Positions 12,879 through 25,440 of a DNA stretch of 64,000 bases are shown here, one piece after another; the first letter of the stretch is position 1, and every line of letters starts with the position of its first letter. The stretch is from Clitoria ternatea. Its lineage: Eukaryota; Streptophyta; Magnoliopsida; Fabales; Fabaceae. The stretch is taken from assembly GCA_037962975.1 (NCBI GenBank), contig CM075673.1:163142667-163206666 (forward strand). Direction: 5' to 3'. The translations under genes and the position numbers were made by a program. The notes beneath the pieces are model-generated. The model was given only the letters and a program-made list of their open reading frames with translations, was not told the DNA's origin and did not search any database.

Positions 12879-13560
12879 TGTCGCGACCGGGATCGCGGCG
12901 GCACGGCCGACCCTCGAAATATTAACACGCGGTTTCGAAATCCTTTCGAAAAGAAAACAGGGAGTCGCCATCAATATTTTTAAGGATAAAATACCGGAAA
13001 AACCTTTGTTAAAGCACTGATTGTAAAAATAAAATTCCATGTTCGGGAGTCTAATTACAGGTGAGGAAGGTATTAGCACCTCACAACTGTCCGTTATAAA
13101 AAACGGTTACCTCAATGATAGCGCGCATTATAATTAGCCCAGAAATTATTTTACCTTCTTCAAGAAAAGAAAACATATGAAATGACAAAGTATACAAAAA
13201 TAAACAAAAATAGACACAGGATTTTTACATGAGATTAACAGGACGTCTCGTCCAAATTAACCTCGCTCCACCTTTTTTAAAAAAAGATATTATAAAAAAT
13301 GAGATTAACAGGATGTCTCGTCCAAATTAATCTCGCTCCTCTTTTTTTTTTTTTAAAAAGAAAGATATAAAAAAATGAGATTAACAGGACGTCTCGTCCA
13401 AATTAACCTCGCTCCTCCTTTTAAGAACAAAACAAAAATGAAAATTCTAAAATAATAAAAAAAATTAAATAAAGAAAGATGGGTCCGACAGGAATTGTTT
13501 CCCGCTCCTACGTATTCTCGAGCTTTCGAGAAATCAGGGTTACGTAGTTCTTTGAAAAAA
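12879..13560. repeat. Unclassified LTR-like repeat, start
   Basis: Beginning at TGTCGCGACC there is a GC-rich block (CGACCGGGATCGCGGCGG...) and then a stretch containing ATGTTCGGGAGTCTAATTAC and GGTATTAGCACCTC. I associate this style with dispersed legume LTR sequences, from memory and without a database check. No second copy or end is present in the window, so the family and orientation are open. Confidence 0.35.
13231..13422. repeat. Three tandem copies of a 70-76-bp unit
   Basis: Copies start at 13231, 13301 and 13377. Each has GAGATTAACAGGAYGTCTCG followed by TCCAAATTAAYCTCGCTCC and an A/T-rich spacer of variable length. The core contains the palindromic GACGTCTCGTC-like sequence. Confidence 0.85.
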
Positions 13561-14149
13561 TTAATTTTAAAAGAAAGTTTTTTAAAAAAAATATATTTTT
13601 TTTAAAACTATTAAATTGATTTGATTTTTATAATAAAAGGAAATTTATGAGGGAGGAAAAATACAAGGCGAAGTACTTCACACTTGCATAATCCTTCGAA
13701 GTCTTATATCATGAATGTAGGCAAAAGTAATCTCGCACGACACCGCCTATAAGATTTTGGATTTAACAAGTAAGGTTATATTTTTTATAAAAGATATATT
13801 TAGATCTAATACAACCTTATTTTTAAAACTAATTGTACCTTTATTTTAGAAAATATGTTTTTGATTTGATTTTTTTTAAGGATTTTTATTATTAAAAACA
13901 TAATCTAATAACACAAAATAACAACATGACCAATATATTTTCTTTTTTTAGAATTTTATTATTCATTTTATCATTTAAAACAATTTTTTATTATTTATTA
14001 ATTTTTTTTAAAAAAGTTTTTTTTTAAAGAAAAGGAAAGAAAATGGAAATGGGCCTTAAGGGCCCGGAACTATAAAATAAAAAAAGAGGAGATATGATAA
14101 TGGGCCTCACTATTTGAGGCCCAAAATAAACCTAAACAAAAGAGGGGAA

Positions 14150-14500
14150 AAGAGAAAAGAAAAGAGAAAGAAAAAAAGGGGGGCGGCAGTGAGGGAGAAA
14201 GAAGAGAGAGAGAAGAAAAAAAAAGAGGGAATGAATGAGTGTGAGTGAGGGAATGAATGAGAGAGATCGGAAGTGAGGGAGAGAGAGGTAGAGAGATGGA
14301 GGTGAGAGAGAGAAGAAGACCGAGTGAGTTAGAGAGGGAGAAGAGAAGAAAAAGAAGAAGGGGGAGGGAGAAGAGAAGAGAGCGACGGAGGGAGACCGGC
14401 TGCCGGAGGTGGAGAGAGATACTGAGACCGAGAGGGAGAGGGAGAGAAGAGAAGAGATCGAGAGCGAAAGAGAGACGGCGGAGAGAGCTCACCGGAGAAG
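14150..14500. repeat. Purine-rich GA tract
   Basis: A strongly strand-asymmetric run of GAGA, GGAG and AGAAG. The overlapping frames at 14070-14492 (-) and 14257-14559 (+) are products of this low complexity and are not called as genes. Confidence 0.8.
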
Positions 14501-15094
14501 AAGAATACGCCGACGGAGGAGGTCCCGACGACGGTCAGGGCGGTGGCCGGTGTCGGTGATGGTGGGTTCTTTCTTGATCTGTGTTTTTTTTGGTTCTAGT
14601 TTTATGTTAATAATGCTGTTGGTGCCTCTTTTTTTTGTTTTTGGGTTGCTGTATGGAGAGGAGATGGAGTTGTGAATGGTGGTCCTGGATGATGATGATG
14701 GTTCTCCCCGGGAGGTTGATGATGAGGGATGAAGGAGATGAAGAAGGTTCCGTTGTGGGGTTCTGAGATGAGATCAGAGTCCTCTGTTTTTTCCTCCTCA
14801 TATCAGGATCAGGAGAGGAAGAAAACGAAGATGATTGGAGGACTGTCGGGGAACCAATTCTGGATTCCGAACGGAATTTCCGGAATGGTGTAGGAGATTA
14901 TTATTTATTTATTATTTTAATAATGGTGTTCACACTCGGGATTTGGATAAAAATGAAATAAATTTTTAGTGTTTATTATACCCGAAGACAAACAATGGAA
15001 ACCCAAGGGTGGTGTCAAAATAAAAACAACACAAAATACGCATAGAGGACCCAAGAATATTGCATACAAAGTGAAACAGCACGAAGGGCCATGT

Positions 15095-15510
15095 CTGGAA
15101 ATCTCGCTCAAGCGACACCATTTTCGCTTGAGCGAAAAGCAACAGAATCCAACATTGATCTCTCACTCAAGCGAGACCACCCCTACTCAAGCGAGAAACT
15201 AACAGAATGTAAGCATTACCCTTTCGCTCAAGTGGGACCATCCTCGCTCAAGGGAAAAACAAACAGAATTCAGCCTATGTATCTCGCTCAAGCGGGATCA
15301 TCCTCCCTCAAGCGAGAATCAGGCAGTGACCCACGAAAGCACACTCGCTCAAGTGAAACCATCCTCGCTTAGGCGAGAAACACACAGAAACTAACCAAGT
15401 CAATCTCGCCCAAGCGAGGTCTCGCTTAGGTGAGAAACACACAATAGCTAACCAATTGAGACTCGCTTAAGCGAGATTCACACAGAATAATCTCGCTCAA
15501 GCGAGACATG
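15095..15510. repeat. Array of paired CTCGCTCAAGCGAG palindromes
   Basis: About fourteen copies of a 14-bp near-palindrome (CTCGCT-CA-AGCGAG and variants) are present. Most lie in pairs about 20 bp apart, each pair followed by an A-rich AAACAMACAGAA spacer, with a pair-to-pair period of about 60 bp. Copies can be seen near 15102, 15124, 15167, 15187, 15223, 15245, 15282, 15304, 15344, 15364, 15403, 15419, 15463 and 15493. The open frames across it (14969-15202, 15091-15372) are probably incidental. Confidence 0.85.
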
Positions 15511-16140
15511 TAAAAATGGCAAATTTATGAAGTTCAAGGTTACCTAGTTCATTTACAACAACTCCAATCGCTATCAAATTTTAACACGAATGTATTTATA
15601 CCATTTATGACCTATATGAATTGTCTGGACTCAAAAATTCTTAGAAATGAATGAGATATACAAAATTATGCATAAAGGTCATTCCAAGCCCAATACTTTA
15701 TCCACTCCAACCTAGTTTCATCCAATTAGCCACTTCAAATGGTATAGTCCTATCACAACTCAATAGTGCCATGAAAATTTATTTTACCTCATATAAAACT
15801 AAATACTAGTGTACACACAGAATTAATACATATGTATATACGTGTGTGTGTATGTGTGTCTATCTATATATCAAACTTCATGATCACATCACAACGCAAC
15901 ACAAACACACATCGTTGAAAGAGCACATTTTTGAAGCGCTTAATTGGAGCAAGTGTTGTAAAATATATACTCTTCTAAAACGTGTAAATAGGCGCTGTAA
16001 ATTATATTTCTCTTCTAAAGCACGTAATGTAAAAGGCGCTTTTAAAACACACTACTTTCTAAAACAAATTACTGAAATAGGCGTTGTAAAAAAATGAATT
16101 TTCTACAACTCTTATAATACAAAAAAGCGATTTCAAAGAT
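15511..16140. other. No gene recognised; degenerate GCGC-containing repeat
   Basis: 15.9-16.1 kb holds several AAAGCGCTT-like and AGGCG(C/T)TGTAAA motifs, typical of short DNA-transposon debris. No ends can be defined. Confidence 0.3.
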
Positions 16141-16843
16141 ACAGAAATAGGCTTTGAAAGGCCTGAGCCTGACCTATTAACCTGTCATAAGCTTTTTTTA
16201 AGGTCTGGCCTGATCTGTTTGAAGGTCTGACCCGTTTAAAAGCCTTATAGTGAGACCTTTAAATGACCAAAACCAACCTAACACAAAATTATGTTCTATT
16301 CCTTCCTTTTTTTAATTGTAAACTTGTAATATTAATTTATGTTATCTAAATGTAAATATGTAATATATATATATATTATTTTATGTTATAAATATATTAT
16401 ATATATAACTAATTAACAAATAATCTAATTAAATATGCCGGTCTGTTGGGCTTCAAAGACTTTTTCGAAAGCCTATGGCCTGGCTTGTTTAGTTAAAAAA
16501 GGTCTTTTTAAAAGCCTGACCTTTTAGCCCGACAAGCCTGGCCTATGTAGGCTTTAAATGAGCAGGACCAAGGTTGTCAGACTCGAGAGTCTACCTAGAC
16601 TCGTTTTGGCTAGGTAGACTCGACTCGTAAACTCGTAAGTACGAGTTTACCTCATACTAAAAATTATATAAAATTAATATTAGAAATGCATTCAAACAAG
16701 ATATAACATCCTAAAATGGTTAAAAACTTAACATTAAACCATCCAATTGTCAACAAGTCATAAAAAACACAAAGTCATATAACAAACACACATAAAACAT
16801 TGTCAAACTAGAAGCAACATCAAAGAAAACATGATTATCAAAT

Positions 16844-18793
16844 TCAAATCTCTAATGATCCTCCATCTCCATCATCTTCATCTTCATCTTCATCATCATA
16901 GTCCTCCTCATCATCAACATGGACATCCATATTAAGTCCAAGATCATCATTTACACCACTTGAATCTCCAATCTCCATTTGGACCACATCCACACTGCTG
17001 CTTGACAACACTTCTTTATCCTCTTGTTGAACGTTTTCTTCTAGTAGATTTTCTTCCGTTATCCATCATCATTGGATTGAACATCCTCAAAAGATTAGGC
17101 AGCAATATCCTTTCTTCTTTGTCTATTCTTCAACTTCAGGTTGTACATAACATAAACCAAATCATTCATTTTTTTGATGAAGGCGGTTCCTCCTCTTTGT
17201 ATGAACCTATAAACAAAGCCATTCATCAATTTTCTAATTTTAATTTCTAACTCATGAAAAGAAATTACTCACCATTTTAAAGGAGCTCCAATTACGTTGA
17301 CATCCCGATAAGCTACAAGTCAAGCTTAGAACACGGATAACAAACTTCTTCAATTCAGGATATGAGGATCCATACAAATCCTACCATTCTGCTGGAAGAT
17401 GCTTCTTTCTAGTATTCTTTGTAGTGTCAAGACCAAAATGTCCTTTAGCATTATGAAATTCAAAAATTTGCAAGGAAATTTTATTCCTCTCTTCAGGATC
17501 ACTAACCAACCTTTCTATGCAATTAAACAATCCTTGTTTCACCTCAAAGTCATCATCTCTAAAGTTTGCATCATAATGAAAAGTAAGATTGAGGTAGTAA
17601 GCAGCTACATGTAAGGGCCTATGCAATTGACTATCCCATCTTTTATTAATGATTTCCCATACCATCTCATAGCTAAAAATAAAAATAAACACCTTTAATT
17701 TTAAAGTTATCATTGATAACAAACACTAAATGAAAATAATGCTTGTTTACCTTTTTTTAACATCTCTGAAGTTAGATTTGATCTTCTCCTTGGCTACATC
17801 CATTACTTTATAAATAAAACCCATTGCGGGTTTTTCATCTGAATCAACCAAATGAAGGACTTGTATCATAGGGGCAGTAACTTTAAGGAAAGTGATGATG
17901 TTCTTCCAAAAGTGACTATCCATTGCTGTAGAGGCAACCTTTTTCCCATCTTGTGTAGATGCAAACTTATATGTTTTCCATGCATCTGAACCAAACAAAT
18001 TCATCAAACCAGCTTTGTTTTCATTGAGACATGATAGAGTCAAGTAGGCAGTTGCAAATCTAGTCACACCCGGCCTAATCAAGTCCCTTCCTCCAGTGAA
18101 CTTCTTCAACATGGAAATAAGCATGGATTGAGAATATATATGTAGTCATCTTCCTTCCTTTCTTTATTGTTATCTCATGCAACTTTAAATTCTTTTCCAA
18201 ATCTTCCAAGATGAGGTCAATACAATGAGCAGCGTAAGGAGTCCAGTATAAATTCTTTCTTCTGTCCATCAATATCTCCCCAGCTGACTTGTAATTTGTA
18301 GCATTGTCAGTGACTACCTGCACTACATGCTCCTCTCTAACATAATTAACAACATCATCCAATATCTTGAAAACTTTATCAGTTGTTTTTGAAATCTCAG
18401 AAGTGTCTAATGAATATAGAAACACTGTACCCTTTGGGCTATTCACTAAAAAATTATAAATTGAATGCCTTTTCTTGTCTGTCCACCCATCTGACATAAT
18501 TGTACAACCAGTCTTCTTCCATTCCGCCTTGAAATCTTCAAGCATTGCTTCAGTTCGACCCACTGCTTGCTTCAAAAGTGTCTCTCTTACTTCATGATAT
18601 GATGGAGGTCTATAACCAACTCCATATCGTCTAATTTTCTCATATATTTTTATAAACTCTGGATTTTTAATCCCATTAAAGGGGATGACACTTGTATAAA
18701 AAAATCTAGCAACTTGTTCATTAACATCCCCTTTGATGTTCTTCTCCATCATTTGGTTAAGGGTTGCTTGAACACCACCACTAGGTCCACTGC
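16844..18793 (-). pseudogene. hAT transposase, catalytic and dimerisation part (broken)
   Basis: Reading down from 18793, the translation includes MSDGWTDKKRHSIYNFL and VTDNATNYKSAG (DUF659-type region of plant hAT proteins), then WTPYAAHCIDLILED and RFATAYLTLSCL. It ends with the hAT C-terminal dimerisation block (YGSSYPELKKF, VLSLTCSLSGCQRNWS) and a VHTKRRNRL block. Two introns are visible: 17673-17750 and 17207-17272, with GT-AG ends on the minus strand. Lesions are a frameshift near 18140 in a TA-rich run, a stop after PAEW near 17381, and a stop near 17100. The acidic tail ends near 16844. The upstream exon lies 29 kb away at 47953. Confidence 0.8.
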
Positions 18794-19037
18794 TGTAACA
18801 TCCCGAATGTTTAAATAATAGAAAATAAATTGAAAGTGAGTAAATTATTATTTGGCGTAAAATAAAAATGGTATGTAAAATATTAAGTGGGAAATGGAGT
18901 TTTAAATAAAATTTTAAGGAAAATTGGCATCAGGACCCTGACGCGTAGCGTGGCTGGGACGCGTAGCGTCAGGTGCGATTTAGTGAGTCGACGCGTAGCG
19001 CCAGGATGACGCGTAGCGCCGGCGCTGCGACCTGTGT

Positions 19038-19044
19038 TATAATA
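19038..19044 (+). promoter_or_regulatory. TATA-like box of element C LTR
   Basis: TATAATA lies about 17 bp downstream of a palindrome module and is followed by a CT-rich stretch (TCTATTAATTTTCTCTCTTC) typical of a plant leader. The other copies have TATAACA here. A second candidate, TATATATA at 19932, lies in a block conserved with element A. Confidence 0.4.
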
Positions 19045-20096
19045 GGGTCACATAGAACAGAACCCGCAAGCTTCTCTATTAATTTTCTCTCTTCTTTGAG
19101 GCGATTTGGCTAGGATTTTGAGGGAAACTTGGATTCTTGGTGGTTTTAGGCAATTTGGGGCCAAGGTAAGGCATTTAGTAGCTTTAATCTCTAGTTTCTT
19201 CTTCTCCCTCTCATGAAATCCAAAATTGCATGTGATGATTGGGGTTTTGATTCTGAGTTTCAATGGTTTGTGAAGCTTGGATAATGAGTTTGGAAGTATA
19301 AGGAAGGTAATGTACTAATTAATTTGATGTTTTGGTGAACGTAGGTACCGGAATGAGCGTTAGGCAAGCGATCGACGAAGTGGACGTCGGAAGCGGAAGA
19401 GAAACGGTGAATTCAGCGGCTGTAGGACGCCACCTGTCGGAGCTCAAAATAGAGGTAAGGGGGTGTTAGGGTCATAATTAATTAGAATTGATATGAAAAT
19501 AGATTATGGGAAGTTCGGGAATTTAGTAAGAGTTGTCATAAATAGTATAAAGTAACTAAATATAATAGTTATGAATATATGAGTATGTGGAGTGAGATTA
19601 AATGGTTGAATATGAAAGAAATATGTTGATTAAATTAATTATATAATGAAATAAAGATTGGAATGGTGAAAGTAAAAGATATGTGTAATATTTCCACCTT
19701 GAGATCCGTATGTATATTTGATTATGAATAAGAATGTGGAATTATGGAATTATTGATGATTATGTATGTAGGATGATATATGCAATAGCATTGTATGGAT
19801 GGGCTTGACAAGTCGGCCGCCCTGTATTGTGAGCACATGCCAGTTTCTGGTAGTTGCGTATGTTGTTTGTTGATGATATGTCATGATTATGAGATATGAT
19901 ATGTGATTATGTGATATGGGATGGCCAACGGTATATATACCCCTCGTTTTATGGCTCCCGTGGTCTTTGTGCCCAGTTGAGCTACCCGGTGGTTAAGTCG
20001 GACCCAGTGGTTGAGGTGGAGAGCCAAGTCGGGCTCGATGAACCAAGTCGGGTTCACGGGATATCAAGTCGGACTCCCAGCTGAAGGTCAGTCCTT

Positions 20097-20112
20097 TAGT
20101 ATCCGGATACTA
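20097..20112. promoter_or_regulatory. Conserved 16-bp palindrome, element C 5' LTR
   Basis: TAGTATCCGGATACTA is a perfect palindrome. The same 16 bases occur at 8553 (solo LTR), 26736 (C 3' LTR), 36955 and 44805 (element A LTRs), within a conserved setting that includes ACAACTGACTCTCAT. The role is unknown. Confidence 0.7.
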
Positions 20113-21343
20113 GGTGTCGAATTGCATGAGAGTCAGTTGTGACATATGTGGATCTTATATTGATTAATGATTGGAAATGAATTATGAATTAGACATGTGA
20201 TGTGAATGAATGAATGAGTTAAAGATTAGTGATTATATATGTGTATGTATGTGGACATGTATAAGTGCAGGAAGCTCAAGAATTCATGTAATGTAAGTTG
20301 TAGGTATTAATAAGTTTAATATTTCATTCTATATTAATTATGATATTCCAAACACTCACCCTTGCTGTTGTTTCATTTTAGTGACCAATGACAGGAATGA
20401 TGCTAATGTCACGGAGGTGCATGAAGTGGAAGACTGATGCCAAGGATGAATGAATAAATGTAATGATTGAATGTATGTGCTTAAGTGTGTAATAAGTAAT
20501 AGCTTACTATGGTGTGTGATAGATAACAAAGTATGTGTGACGATTATGGCAATGAGCCATTGACATGTGTGAATGTTGAATGTTATGGGCAGGTGTTGTA
20601 TTGATGCATAATTGATATATGTGTTAGGTGATTGATGCTAGCGTGATGATTGGATTGATTTAGGAAAGTTATGTATATAGTTGATTATTGAATTTAAGGA
20701 ACTGGGTAGGTGAAATTGAGATCCGGTGGGTTTCAAAAACCCTGGAATGCATCAATAGGTCCTCCATGACATTTAGGATTTATATGCATTGGCTTTTGGT
20801 CCGTTGGATCCCATTTAGGATGTTTGGTGCAAGGGTTTTGCACCTAATTGGATTAAAATGCGTTTCATGCATAACTTACGCATAAGTTGGAATTTTGGCG
20901 AAAGTACGGCACCAACAGTTTCGGAATAGGGAAAACATGTGGCCCGTGAAGTTTCGTGGTAATCGGATCTAAAACGGGTCAATTGGGTAGGTTAGAAGTT
21001 GGTTAAATGGTTTAAAATGTGTAACAGCATCAGGTGCTGTTACTGTCATGCCCACGCTACGCGTCAGGCTGACGCGTAGCGTGAGGTACGTAACAGAGGG
21101 CTGACGCTACGCGTGGGGCTGGCGCGCAGCGTCAGGCCCCTGTTCCATGTTTTTGATTTCTTTTAAAAGTTAATTAGTTTTAGGATTTTGAAGTGTAATA
21201 TAATAATTATTTTGAACTATTTAGTAAAAATAAATGTAATTTTGAATTAAGGAATAATTAAACTTAATTAAATATGAAAAATTTATTGTGAAAATTAATT
21301 AAACGGGTATAAATAAAGGTAAAATGACGAAGGACGTCACAGG

Positions 21344-21355
21344 TGGTATCAGAGC
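21344..21355 (+). other. Primer-binding site, element C
   Basis: TGGTATCAGAGC lies two bases after the 5' LTR and is complementary to the 3' end of initiator tRNA-Met, the usual primer of Tekay/Del-like elements. Confidence 0.95.
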
Positions 21356-21602
21356 GGTTCTTTCTAGAGTCAGGGAAATAGGCAGAGTTAGGGGATTGTT
21401 TAAGTCCTATACCAAACTGTTTTGCATTTATTGCATTATGCTTGTGATTGTTTAAGTTGTTAACAGGGTTGCTTGGCATCATTCTCTTGGCATTCCGTGC
21501 AGCATCTTATCATGTGTTTATATGTGAGGTAAATACTTGTACTCCCTGGTCAATTATTTGTTATTAATGGTGATGTGTTTTGGAATATTGTAGAATTGAA
21601 AT

Positions 21603-24600
21603 ATGGCGGAAGGAAGTAGTTCAGGCGGGGGTGATGACTTCTTTGAGAGGTTTTCTCAAATGATGAGGAGGACTGAATATGGTTCCATGGTAGTAAGTCT
21701 TCTGCTACATCTTCTTCTTCTTCTGGATGTGGATCTACTGGGAGTTCTGGTAGTCATGCATGTTATAATTATGGTCAGGAAGGTTATTTCTCTAGATATT
21801 ATCCTGTTAATCAAACTATTTGTTACCAATGTGGACAACCTGGACACCTAAGGCCCGACTGCCCACAGAGGCAGCAACAGGGAGGACGTGGTAATCGGGC
21901 AAGTGCTTCTATGGTTCATGGTGGGAATTTTCAGCGTGGAGGCCGAGGCGGCGGTGGCCGTCGAGGCCAACACCCTAGGCGATCCGATGCTCAGTCCAGT
22001 GGTGCTCAGAATGTTATGGCTGGACGTGTGTTTGCTTTTGATGCTTCTGAAGTTGCAAGATATAATAATTTGGTACAGGTAAGTGTCTTATTCATGGCTA
22101 TCTTGTAAATGTTATTTATGACTCTGGTGCAACCCACTCTTTTATTTCTGAGAGTTGTGTTCAACGGCTTGATTTGCTGGTGGTATTAATGGAGAATGCT
22201 CTTAGTGTCTCCACTCCTACTAGTTTTACATTTCGAGCAACTACTATGTGTGGGGAATTACCTATGCAAGTAGAGGACCGATCTTTTCTGGTGAATTTAA
22301 TTTGCATGCCATTGAAGGATTTAGATATTATTCTAGGTCTTGATTGGTTATCTGGTAACCATGTTATGGTGGACTGTTACTGCAAGACTATAATTTTCTC
22401 TCAGGAATTAGACACTAAGGATATGGTGAGTAATGTTTCTGTAATTTATGTTATTCTATTAGCTTCATAAGGGCGGTATAATCTTAAACCTGTAGATATT
22501 CCGGTAGTATACGATTTTCCTGATGTGTTCCCGGAAGACATTCCGGAATTGCCTCCTAACAGGGAGATTGATTTTTCTATTGACTTAGTTCCCGGGGTAG
22601 AACCTGTGTCCCGTACACCCTATAGAATGTCTTTAGTGGAGTTGGCTGACGTAAAGAAGCAAGTAAATGATTTGTTAGAAAAGAGGTTTATCCGACTGAG
22701 TACTTCATTTTGGGGTGCTCCGGTATTATTGGTGAAAAAGAAAGATGGCAGTATGAGGATGTGTATTGATTACGGACAGTTGAATAAATTAATGGTTAAG
22801 AATAAATATCCTTTACCACGAATTGATGATTTGTTGGATCAACTCCGAGGTGCCATGGTATTTTCCAAGATTGACTTGAGGTCTGGATATCATCAGATAA
22901 GGGTGAAGTCGGAGGACATCCCGAAGACGGCGTTCCGAACCCGATATGGACATTTTGAATACGTCGTGATGCCTTTTGGAGTGACCAATGCTCCAGCTAT
23001 CTTTATGGATTACATGAATCGGATTTTCCAACCTTACTTGGATGAATTTATCATGGTGTTTATTGATGACATTCTAGTATATTTAAAGTCTATTGAAGAG
23101 CATGCATAACACCTTCAAATTGTTTTACAGGTGCTACGTGAAAAAAAGCTGTATGCTAAGTTATCCAAGTGTGACTTTTGGGAAGCAAGTGTGTAATTCT
23201 TGGGGCACGTGATATCTCGTGATGGTGTGTCTGTGGATCAATCCAAAATTGAGGCGGTTATGGCTTGGGAAAGGCCTAAATCGGTAACTAAAATCAGGAG
23301 TTTTCTTGGATTGGCTGGTTATTATCGCCGTTTTATTGAAGGATTTTCTCGCATTGCGCTTCCTTTAACTCGGTTGACGAGAAAAGAGAGTCTGTTTGTG
23401 TGGACGGGAAAGTGTGAACGGGAAAGTGTGAACTAAGTTTCCATACTTTGAAGTAATGTTTGACTTCGACACCGGTACTTGCATTACCAGACGTGACGAA
23501 GGAATTTGTGGTATATTATGACGCATCTAAGTTTGGTTTAGGATGTGTGCTGATGCAGGATAACAGGGTAATTGCTTATGCTTCAAGGCAACTAAGGCCG
23601 CATGAACAGAATTATCCCACTTATGATTTGGAACTTGCTGCTGTGGTATTCACATTGAAGATTATGGATCTCGTTTTATGGTATTCAGTGACCACAAGAG
23701 TTTGAAATATCTGTTTGATCAGAAGGAATTAAACATGGGACAAAGAAGATGAGTGGAATACCTAAAGGATTATAATTTTGATTTGAGATATCATCCTAGA
23801 AAAGCAAATATTGTTGCTGATGCCTTAAGTAGAAAAGTATTACATGCAACTTTCTTGATGGGCAAAGAATAAGAATATTGTTGGAAGACTTTCGTGATAT
23901 GAATGTTAGGGTTGTCGTTCAGGCCCCAAATCAGATGGTAATTGGAATGCTGAAGATCTCCAATGAATTTTTAGAATCTTTAGCTGTGGCTTAGAAGGAA
24001 GATGAAGAGTTATTGGAATTGCTTGATACTCAAGCAAGAGGGAAAAATATGGGATTAACCAAAGGTAATGATGGAATTTGGCAATTCAAGAACCGTGTTA
24101 TGGTACCCGCAGAAGGTGACTTCAGACAAGCTGTGTTAGCTGAAGCACATAAAAGTTCTTTAAGTATTCATCCAGGTATCACTAAGATGTACCATGATTT
24201 GAAGAAAGAATTCTGGTGGCCGGGAATAAAGAAAGCAATAATTGAATATGTGAGATCTTGTGTGATATGTCAGAAGTGTAAAGTCGAACATCAGAGACCT
24301 CCAGGTTTACTTCAACCTCCAGAGATTCCGATATGGAAATGGGAAAACATTACTATGGATTTTGTATCCGGGTTACCTCGTACCCAATCGGGATGTAATG
24401 CAATCTGGGTAATTGTGGATAGGTTGACCAAGAGTGCTCACTTTTTGGCTATGAACATGAAATGGTCATTGGACCGGTTGGCTAGATTGTACATTACGGA
24501 GATTGTAAGATTGCATGGTGTACCTTCGAGTATTATTTCGGATCGTGATCCCCGATTCACTTCTAGATTCTGGGGGAGTCTGCAGCAAGAATTGGGTACT

Positions 24601-25392
24601 GAATTAAGGTTGAGTTCAGCTTATCATCCTCAAACGGATGGTCAGTCTGAGCGTACCATTCAGACATTAGAAGACATGCTCAGAGCTTGTGTACTGGAGC
24701 AAGGTGGCTCATGGGAGAGGTATCTACCATTGGTGGAATTTGCTTATAATAATAACTATCATAGTAGCATTGGGATGGCTCCTTATGAAGCTTTGTATGG
24801 TAGGCGGTGTCGTACGCCTTTATGTTGGAATGAAAATAGAGATGCAATCCATTTGGGACCCGAATTAATTCAAGAAATGAATGATCAGCTAACAATGATT
24901 CGTGAAAAGATGAAGATTGCACAAGACCGTCAGAAGAGTTACTATGAAAATCGTCACCGGCCACTTGAGTTCCAGGTGGGAGATTGGGTATTCTTAAAAG
25001 TTTCGCCTACTAAAGGTGTGGGGAGAATTTTGAAAAGTCGAAAGCTTAATCCGAGGTATATTGGACCGTATCAGATTTTGGAGCGAATTGGCGATGTAGC
25101 CTACCGATTGAACCTTCCCCAATCGTTGACCAATATTCATAATGTGTTTCATGTATCACAGTTACGAACGTATATTCCTTGTGATACAATGATTGTTCCG
25201 GAAGACTCAGTGGAGCTGAAAGAAGACTTAACGGTCGAGATGACTCCTATTAGCATTGATGGATACCAGACTAAACGACTAAGGAGTAAAAATGTATCTT
25301 TGGTTAAAGTTAAGTGGCAAGACTTTGATGGAATATCATGGACATGGGAACTGGAATCTGATATGAGGCGATTGTATCCAAATCTTTTCTAA
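21603..25392 (+). pseudogene. Element C gag-pol, broken
   Basis: The ATG at 21603 opens gag (MAEGSSSGGGDDFFERFSQMM), but most of the capsid is deleted and the frame shifts before a zinc knuckle (CYQCGQPGHLRPDC, near 21820). The protease has DSGATHSFIS near 22120. RT (22525-23109) keeps FIDDILVY but ends in a stop at 23107, and another stop follows near 23195. RNase H is split around 23440 and 23700. The last frame, 24013-25392, is open and holds the integrase HHCC finger, the catalytic core (MDFVSG, SDRDPRF, QSERT) and a chromodomain-like tail (VKVKWQDFDGISWTWELES). No full polyprotein can be made. Confidence 0.92.
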
Positions 25393-25426
25393 TAAGGTAC
25401 GTTGATTTCAGGAACGAAATCTCTTT

Positions 25427-25440
25427 TTAGGGGGAGTGGA
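25427..25440 (+). other. Polypurine tract, element C
   Basis: TTAGGGGGAGTGGA directly precedes the TG of the 3' LTR at 25441. It would prime plus-strand DNA synthesis. Confidence 0.85.

Larger units (their letters stand above)
18794..21341 (+). repeat. Element C 5' LTR
   Basis: TGTAACATCC...GACGTCACA, 2548 bp. It contains palindrome modules at 18939-19021 and 21051-21136, a TATAATA box at 19038, a possible leader intron (19166-20381), and the 16-bp palindrome at 20097. The conserved 65-codon frame at 20688-20885 recurs in the other LTR copies simply because the LTRs are homologous. Confidence 0.92.

Noticed and set aside
14070..14675. Overlapping open frames on both strands (140, 100 and 88 codons)
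   Set aside because: They fall in a GA/CT low-complexity tract and give Leu/Ser-rich or Arg/Glu-rich strings without any domain.
15095..15510. CRISPR-like array
   Set aside because: Repeats are 14-bp palindromes with regular but degenerate spacing in plant retroelement DNA. Spacers are themselves repeats and there are no cas genes.
20688..20885. A 65-codon frame (MNLRNWVGEIEIRW...) conserved at 7780-7977 (-), 20688 and 27327
   Set aside because: All copies are at the same place in LTRs of one family, so conservation follows from LTR homology. There is no domain or start context supporting translation.
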